A stretch of 64,000 bases of DNA. Origin: an uncultured Prevotellaceae bacterium (lineage in GTDB: Bacteria > Bacteroidota > Bacteroidia > Bacteroidales > Muribaculaceae). The stretch lies in NCBI GenBank assembly GCA_947306175.1, contig CAMZFV010000004.1, positions 79,101 through 143,100 on the forward strand. Reading direction: 5' to 3'. Every line of letters begins with the position of its first letter. The first letter of the stretch is position 1. Under the pieces are notes generated by a model that was not told the origin of the DNA, did not search any database, and saw nothing but the letters and a program-made list of their open reading frames with translations. The position numbers were made by a program, and so were the translations under genes. Shown here in pieces: positions 59,455 through 64,000 of this stretch.

Positions 59455-59489
59455 CCTAAAGCCTAAAACCTAAAGCCTAAAGCCTAAAA
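59455..59489 (+). repeat. Heptad tract, 5 units, abutting the thrC start
   Basis: CCTAAAG, CCTAAAA, CCTAAAG, CCTAAAG, CCTAAAA, and the next base is the A of the thrC ATG (59490). TAA in every unit. Confidence 0.95.
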
Positions 59490-60797
59490 ATGCTCTATCA
59501 CAGCTCTAACAACCATCAACACACAGCCACGCTAGAACAGGCTGTCACTAAGGGACTTGCTCCTGACGGTGGCCTGTACATGCCTGACAGCTTGCCGCGA
59601 TTGCCCAAGGCCTTCCTGCGCAACATGGGAGACATGACGCTGCAAGAAGTGGCATTCGCCATATCATCGTTTGCGCTGCAGGGTGATGTGCCTGCCGATG
59701 TGTTGCGCAATATCGTCTTTGATGCTTTTGATTTTGATATCCCGCTGGTCAAGACGGCAGGGGGACATTATGTGCTTGAACTGTTCCATGGCCCCACGAT
59801 GGCCTTCAAGGATGTGGGTACGCGTTTCATGGCCCGTTTGCTGGATCATTACCGCACTCGTCACCCTGAGTGGAGCACGCTCAACGTGCTGGTGCCCACC
59901 AGCGGAGATACAGGAAGTGCCGTGGCCAACAGTTTCTGGACGATGCCTGGAGTCAACGTATATGTGCTCTATCCCAGGGGCGCAGTGAACAAAATCCAAA
60001 AGTCTCAATTCGCCACCTTGGGTGGCAATGTGACGGCCATCGAGGTCAATGGTTCGTTCGACGACTGCAAGTCGCTTGTCGAGGATGCTTTCATGGACCC
60101 CGAACTCAACGCGGCGATGCGCCTCACCAGCGCCATGTCCATCAATTATGCCCGCATCATCCCTCAGATGGTGTATTACTTTTGGGCCTATGTTCAACTG
60201 GTCAAGCAACATGTTGACGTCAGCAAACTTGTTTTTGTCGTGCCGTGTTCCAATCTGGGTAACCTGGCCAGCGGCTTGATGGCTCAAGCGATGGGCTTGC
60301 CCGTGAAGCGTTTTGTGAGTGTCGAGAATCAAAACAACATTTTTTATAATTACGTCAAAACCGGGGTCTTTACACCCAAACCTACACAGTACAGCATAGC
60401 GCCTGCCCTTGATGCGGGTTGTCCTAACAACTTTGAGCGTGTCGTGGAAATTCTGGGTAATTACGAGAACATCTGCCGCCACATCCATGCTTATAGCTAT
60501 GACGACAACCAGATCGTTGAGACTATCCAGAAGACTTATCGTGAAGAGGGTTATCTGCTGGATCCGCACACGGCTGTTGCCTATCGTGCATTGGGCGAGG
60601 ATGTGCAGCCTGGAGAGACGGGCGTCGTACTGGCCACCGCCCATCCGGCCAAGCTGAAAAACGTGATGGAACGTATCATCGAGGAACCCTTGATATTGCC
60701 CGCTCAGTTGGCACGGTTCATCAGTGCCGACTTGAACGTCACGAAGATGCCTAACGGCTTCACGGCCTTCAAGCGCCTGCTGCTGGATAACGCGTGA
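59490..60797 (+). CDS. thrC: Threonine synthase
   Basis: 435-aa PLP enzyme converting phosphohomoserine to threonine. MLYHSSNN start, PLP lysine Lys107 in GPTMAFKDVGTRF, PTSGDTGSAVA and PHTAVAY near the C-terminus. It belongs to the fungal/proteobacterial longer class. It lies 61 nt after the aspartokinase gene, with only a heptad tract as leader. Homoserine dehydrogenase and kinase are not in the window. Confidence 0.95.
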   Translation: MLYHSSNNHQHTATLEQAVTKGLAPDGGLYMPDSLPRLPKAFLRNMGDMTLQEVAFAISSFALQGDVPADVLRNIVFDAFDFDIPLVKTAGGHYVLELFHGPTMAFKDVGTRFMARLLDHYRTRHPEWSTLNVLVPTSGDTGSAVANSFWTMPGVNVYVLYPRGAVNKIQKSQFATLGGNVTAIEVNGSFDDCKSLVEDAFMDPELNAAMRLTSAMSINYARIIPQMVYYFWAYVQLVKQHVDVSKLVFVVPCSNLGNLASGLMAQAMGLPVKRFVSVENQNNIFYNYVKTGVFTPKPTQYSIAPALDAGCPNNFERVVEILGNYENICRHIHAYSYDDNQIVETIQKTYREEGYLLDPHTAVAYRALGEDVQPGETGVVLATAHPAKLKNVMERIIEEPLILPAQLARFISADLNVTKMPNGFTAFKRLLLDNA

Positions 60798-60849
60798 TGT
60801 GTTGCTCTGTTTTTATACAGGATGTGTTTGCCATCATCAGTTTTTTTAC

Positions 60850-60857
60850 TACCTTTG
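60850..60857 (+). promoter_or_regulatory. -7 element of the 60887 gene
   Basis: TACCTTTG, 29 nt before the ATG. Confidence 0.65.
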
Positions 60858-60886
60858 CGAGGTCTGTTTTATAAATACTGATAACT

Positions 60887-61798
60887 ATGAAGAATGTTTT
60901 TTTATCACTTGTGTCATTACTGGTAGTGATTTCGCTTGGAGCGAAGGCCGAAACCCTCATGGGCAACATGAACGATGGCGCAGGTTCCCCCGATAAAAAG
61001 GAAAAGAAAAAAAATAAGAAAAAGGATCAGGAGATAACCGTTCAACCAACGATTGACGGTGATCCCTATACGGTCAACGGCGTGGTGTTCTGGATGGTGA
61101 GGGTCGAGGGCGGCACATTCACCATGGGTGCGACTGCCGAGCAGGGTAGTGTCGCCCAAAGCAATGAGAAACCGGCCCATCAGGTGACCTTGTCGGAGTA
61201 CTATATCGGCCAGACCGAGGTGACGCAGGCGCTGTGGCAGGCGGTCATGGGCAAAAACCCGAGCTGCTTTACCAGTGATAATGGCTATAGTGACAACATG
61301 AATCGTCCTGTCGAGGGCGTGTCGTGGGATGACTGTCAGGCCTTCATCAAACAACTCAATTACCTGACTGGCAAGAATTTCCGTCTGCCCACCGAGGCCG
61401 AGTGGGAATTTGCCGCACGTGGTGGCGTCAAGAGTCAGGGCTATATGTATTCCGGCAGCAATGACATCACTGCGGTCGCATGGTATTGGAATACGATTCC
61501 GAGCAAGACAAGCGGTAAGGAGGGCTATGGCACTCAGCCTGTTGCCACCAAGGCCCCCAACGAGTTGGGCATCTATGACATGACCGGAAACGTCTGGGAG
61601 TGGTGCAACGACAAGTATGGCTATTACAATGCCAACGCTCAGGTGAATCCCAAAGGAACCTCTTCGGGCGCCTATCGCGTCTATCGTGGCGGCTGTTGGG
61701 ATAATGACGCAGCAGGTTGCCGCGTTGCCTACAGGTATGGCAGTAAGCCCGACGGCAAAGAAGACTTCCTGGGCCTCCGCCTTGCCCTCTCGAACTGA
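60887..61798 (+). CDS. Secreted SUMF1/formylglycine-generating-like protein
   Basis: 303 aa. Signal peptide about 1-21, a very basic linker (KKEKKKNKKKDQE, residues 35-47), then a single SUMF1 domain: GGTFTMGATAE, GQTEVTQALWQAVMG, VSWDDCQAF, RLPTEAEWEFAARGG, GNVWEWCND, VYRGGCWDN, GLRLAL. It is close to the SUMF1 part of the 27825-30557 protein. Cysteines occur in GNVWEWCND and RGGCWD, but whether they are the FGE copper pair needs alignment. No sulfatase is nearby. Confidence 0.85.
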   Translation: MKNVFLSLVSLLVVISLGAKAETLMGNMNDGAGSPDKKEKKKNKKKDQEITVQPTIDGDPYTVNGVVFWMVRVEGGTFTMGATAEQGSVAQSNEKPAHQVTLSEYYIGQTEVTQALWQAVMGKNPSCFTSDNGYSDNMNRPVEGVSWDDCQAFIKQLNYLTGKNFRLPTEAEWEFAARGGVKSQGYMYSGSNDITAVAWYWNTIPSKTSGKEGYGTQPVATKAPNELGIYDMTGNVWEWCNDKYGYYNANAQVNPKGTSSGAYRVYRGGCWDNDAAGCRVAYRYGSKPDGKEDFLGLRLALSN

Positions 61799-61813
61799 AA
61801 GAAAGAAAACAAG

Positions 61814-61881
61814 AAATACAACAAACACAATTTTTAGTGATTATTCGATTACTAATTGATTGTGTTTGTTGTATTTTTTTT
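61814..61881 (+). terminator. Terminator of the SUMF1 gene
   Basis: AAATACAACAAACACAAT (61814-61831) pairs perfectly with 61859-61876 (18 bp), with an inner TTAGT/ACTAA pair, followed by TTTTTT. Confidence 0.85.
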
Positions 61882-61899
61882 GATGTGAGCGGATGCCAA

Positions 61900-61951
61900 C
61901 CTAAAGCCTAATAAAACCTAATGCCTAAAGCCTAAAACCTAATGCCTAAAA
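61900..61951 (+). repeat. Heptad tract, about 7 units
   Basis: CCTAAAG, a longer CCTAATAAAA unit, then CCTAATG, CCTAAAG, CCTAAAA, CCTAATG, CCTAAAA. One unit has three extra bases, which shifts the register once. Confidence 0.85.
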
Positions 61952-62178
61952 AATACTTTTTGTCATGGTGTGGCCATCCTGTGTTTTGTACCTTTGCACT
62001 GGAGGTCTCTGACATGCGTTTAACATTCATTAATGATCGCGCACTACCCCTTTTGTTTTGAACAGGAAAAAACAACTCTTGAAAATCAACAAGTTACAAA
62101 ATCAGCCGCAAAAACCACCCATTGCTTTTCGACAGTTGAAGACTACAAAAAAAGTTGTTTGAAAAAGAGTGCGGATGC

Positions 62179-62211
62179 CATAGTATTTATTGTATTTATT
62201 GTCTTCCTTTT
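62179..62211 (+). repeat. 33-nt repeat, second copy
   Basis: Matches 38174-38206 at 32 of 33 positions; preceded here by GAGTGCGGATGCC. Confidence 0.8.
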
Positions 62212-62265
62212 GTTAAGGAGCGCGTCAGCCCAGATTATTCAGACTTTTCAGTTGTTATAATACAA

Positions 62266-62288
62266 GGTTGTTTATGTTGTTCAATGTT
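62266..62288 (+). repeat. 23-nt repeat, second copy
   Basis: Identical to 37104-37126; followed by two AGTTGTTTGAAAAA words. Confidence 0.75.
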
Positions 62289-62329
62289 ATAGTTGTTTGA
62301 AAAAGTTGTTTGAAAAAAGAGCGGATGGT

Positions 62330-63256
62330 TTAGAGCAGGAAGAATAGCGAGACGCCGATGACCGAGATGACGGCGCCCAGCAGGCTCTTGGCCGTGATGG
62401 GCTGTTTGAACAGCCACCAGGCGGGCAGAATGATGATAATGGGGGTAAGCGCCATTAGGGTGCTGGCGATGCCAGCTGCTGTATATTGAACGGCAAGCAG
62501 TGAGGCGCCAACGCCGACAAAGGGGCCAAAGATGGTCGTTGCAACGGCGGCACTCATGCCCTTGCGGTCCCGCACGCCCTTGCGCAACGGGGCGAAGCCT
62601 TCACGAATTGCCATTAACAGGGCGAAGCCGATAGTTCCTGCCACACAGCGGAAGAAATTGGCGTGGAATGGCAGCATCCACCCTTCCAGCGGGGTGGTGA
62701 GCGAAGCTTCATAGTGGTTCATGCCGATTTTGCTCAACACGAGACCCACACCTTGGCACACAGCGGCTCCGATAGCGAATAGGACACCTGCCAATGGCAG
62801 TTTCAGCGATAACTTTTTGCCGTCACCTCGACCCAGCACGCTGATGGCGATACCTGCCAGCGTGACAAGCATCGCGAGCATCGCCTGAGGGCGTATTTCC
62901 TGCCCCAGGGTGAGCCATGCTGTGATGGCGGCGGCAATGGGTGCTAATGTCATGAAGAGTTGGCCGAACTTGGAACCGATAATGATGTAGCACTGGAACA
63001 GGCAGAAGTCTCCGATGACATAGCCCACCAGACCCGAGAACATCATCCACAGGTAGGCCTCGTTGCTGGCGTGGGCAGGCAGGGGAGAGCCAGTCATCAC
63101 CCAAAACAGGATGCCTGAGAACACGAGCGTGATAAGCATGCGTAACAGATTGAGCGTCAGATTGCCCATCCGCTTGCTCCCAAACTCGCTCAATAGCGCC
63201 GTCGCCGTCCACGAGAATGCTACTCCTATCGAAATCAGTTCACCAACATATTGCAT
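62330..63256 (-). CDS. EamA/DMT-family transporter
   Basis: 308 aa with ten hydrophobic helices in two EamA repeats (LISIGVAFSWTATALLSEF at the start, GVLFAIGAAVCQGVGLVLSKIG opening the second half). The substrate is unknown; relatives export amino acids or metabolites. It is located in the inner membrane. The ATG lies 5 nt after a -7 element, so the mRNA may be leaderless. Confidence 0.87.
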   Translation of the reverse strand: MQYVGELISIGVAFSWTATALLSEFGSKRMGNLTLNLLRMLITLVFSGILFWVMTGSPLPAHASNEAYLWMMFSGLVGYVIGDFCLFQCYIIIGSKFGQLFMTLAPIAAAITAWLTLGQEIRPQAMLAMLVTLAGIAISVLGRGDGKKLSLKLPLAGVLFAIGAAVCQGVGLVLSKIGMNHYEASLTTPLEGWMLPFHANFFRCVAGTIGFALLMAIREGFAPLRKGVRDRKGMSAAVATTIFGPFVGVGASLLAVQYTAAGIASTLMALTPIIIILPAWWLFKQPITAKSLLGAVISVIGVSLFFLL

Positions 63257-63261
63257 GACTG

Positions 63262-63269
63262 CAAAGGTA
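63262..63269 (-). promoter_or_regulatory. -7 element at the EamA gene start
   Basis: On the - strand TACCTTTG, ending 5 nt before the ATG at 63256. Confidence 0.55.
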
Positions 63270-63309
63270 GTACATTTGATACATTTTTTTATTCGATTGC
63301 TTTGAAAAA

Positions 63310-63338
63310 CTCACAACTGAAAACTATAAAACTGAAAA
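63310..63338 (+). repeat. Heptad tract, about 4 units, upstream of the PBP promoter
   Basis: CTCACAA, CTGAAAA, CTATAAAA (8 nt), CTGAAAA. It ends 8 nt before the -7 element, so it lies outside the transcript. Confidence 0.6.
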
Positions 63339-63346
63339 CTTTATAG

Positions 63347-63354
63347 TATATTTG
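63347..63354 (+). promoter_or_regulatory. -7 element of the PBP gene
   Basis: TATATTTG, 81 nt before the ATG at 63436. Confidence 0.65.
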
Positions 63355-63435
63355 CAGGTTGATAGAATCAGATTTGACCTGTTGGATTTGTTCAATGGGT
63401 TGAATAGTAATTGATTAATAATAAATAGACAAGAT

Positions 63436-64000
63436 ATGAGCGAAAAGACTACTGGAAAGAAGAAAAACAAGCGTCGCAGCATCGTCCGCAAGATGTGGAC
63501 GTGGTTTGCTATTTTTGTGGCGTTGATAGTGTTGCTGTTTGTGCTGATTTACAATGGCGTGATCGGTTATATGCCCGCTATCGACCAGTTGAAGAATCCA
63601 ACGGACAAGTTTGCCTCGACGATCTACAGTGCCGACGGTGTGGAGATGGGACGCTATTACCGCAGCCGCAGCAACCGCATCTACGTCGATTTTGACGAGA
63701 TGTCGCCCCACTTGACCGACGCGCTGATTGCTACCGAGGATGCCCGCTTTGACGAGCACTCGGGCATCGATGTGAAGGCCCTCGGGCGTGCAATCATCAA
63801 GCGCATCCTTATGGGTCAGAAGAGCGCCGGTGGTGGCAGTACCATCACTCAGCAGCTGGCCAAGCAGTTGTATTCGCCCGAAAGTCACAACATCTTTGAC
63901 CGCGCCTTGAAAAAGCCTGTTGAGTGGGTCATCGCGGTGAAGCTGGAGCGCTATTACACCAAGGATGAGATCATCAAGATGTACTTCAACCAGTTTGACT
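63436..64000 (+). CDS. Class A penicillin-binding protein (PBP1a type), 5' part
   Basis: First 188 codons; the frame is still open at the window end. A basic cytoplasmic start (EKTTGKKKNKRR), one transmembrane helix (about residues 25-45), then the glycosyltransferase-51 domain: ATEDARFDEHSGID (catalytic Glu) and AGGGSTITQQLAKQLY. It polymerises peptidoglycan; the transpeptidase domain would lie beyond the edge. Confidence 0.92.
   Translation, partial: MSEKTTGKKKNKRRSIVRKMWTWFAIFVALIVLLFVLIYNGVIGYMPAIDQLKNPTDKFASTIYSADGVEMGRYYRSRSNRIYVDFDEMSPHLTDALIATEDARFDEHSGIDVKALGRAIIKRILMGQKSAGGGSTITQQLAKQLYSPESHNIFDRALKKPVEWVIAVKLERYYTKDEIIKMYFNQFD

Larger units (their letters stand above)
61799..62329. 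other. Repeat-rich intergenic region, no gene supported
   Basis: It contains the SUMF1 terminator, a heptad tract (61900-61951), a + strand -7 element TACCTTTG (61989-61996), and the copies at 62179-62211 and 62266-62288 of repeats found near 37-38 kb. A 75-codon frame at 62033 runs through the repeats and is not accepted as a gene. Confidence 0.6.

Noticed and set aside
59428..59489. Possible frameshift joining aspartokinase to a lost ACT/homoserine dehydrogenase part
   Set aside because: The 61-nt gap has stops in all frames and holds only the heptad tract; thrC follows at once, so no remnant exists here.
62033..62260. 75-codon + strand frame downstream of a -7 element
   Set aside because: It runs through the 33-nt intergenic repeat, which encodes its only hydrophobic stretch; codon use is poor and no family was recognised.
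1..64000. tRNA, rRNA, tmRNA, RNase P RNA, transposase or integrase genes
   Set aside because: By eye I found no TPsiC-like GTTCRANNC arm in a cloverleaf context, no rRNA segments and no DDE or tyrosine recombinase motifs; a covariance-model scan could still find something missed.

Overview
This window looks like chromosome of a member of the Bacteroidales, probably a gut Muribaculaceae- or Prevotellaceae-like organism. The evidence is the repeated TAnnTTTG (-7) promoter element, often with a TTTG (-33) element 19-20 nt upstream. Purine Shine-Dalgarno sites are almost absent. BspA-type leucine-rich-repeat proteins and dockerin-like C-terminal tails are present. The order RNase G - 30-aa COX24/mS38-like basic protein - HU is also typical of the phylum. 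I saw no rRNA, tRNA, CRISPR array, transposase or prophage.

Layout. (1) About 1-14.6 kb is an accessory surface-glycan/acyl-assembly locus, all on the + strand. It has four acyl carrier proteins, two KAS III-like condensing enzymes, an acyl-AMP ligase, an SDR reductase, an FkbH-type HAD protein (possible glyceryl loader), a DegT aminotransferase, two NeuD-type acyltransferases, an ATP-grasp enzyme, a metallo-beta-lactamase-fold hydrolase, a VOC protein, a GT2 glycosyltransferase and a membrane acyltransferase. The simplest reading is that ACP-bound acyl and possibly glyceryl groups are built here and placed on an amino sugar of a surface glycan or glycolipid. (2) 14.6-18.5 kb holds a beta-helix lipoprotein, a GHL10-type glycosidase and MarC, with palindromic repeats, one of them inside a coding region. 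(3) 18.9-25.2 kb holds valS, rpiB, a secreted endonuclease I and rlmN. (4) 25.3-30.6 kb holds BspA/dockerin proteins and an esterase. (5) 30.7-33.8 kb encodes conversion of ornithine to glutamate. (6) 34-46.8 kb is mostly housekeeping: rng, mS38-like, HU, a DUF59 protein, lpxH, ispD, recG, an M23 peptidase, two deoxynucleoside kinases, a flavin reductase and glyA. (7) 47-53.5 kb holds further dockerin/BspA proteins, fabG and small lipoproteins. (8) 53.7-58.4 kb holds a thioredoxin-like protein and an operon with acyltransferase, GNAT, GT2 and pantothenate kinase genes, then yqgE. (9) 58.5-60.8 kb has an aspartokinase without ACT domains next to thrC. (10) The window ends with a secreted SUMF1-type protein, an EamA transporter and the 5' part of a class A penicillin-binding protein.

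The most unusual non-coding signal is a family of tandem heptanucleotide tracts (normalised unit C-TAA/TAG/TGA-NNN) at ten intergenic sites. At thrC, the flavin reductase gene, a deoxynucleoside kinase gene and glyA the tract ends 0-6 nt before the start codon, always in the same orientation as the gene. Because 7 is not a multiple of 3 and nearly every unit carries a stop codon, each tract closes all three sense frames just upstream of the gene. Other non-coding signals are a short palindromic repeat that has entered a coding region in frame, a candidate small RNA between lpxH and ispD, and several genes whose -7 element sits almost on the start codon.
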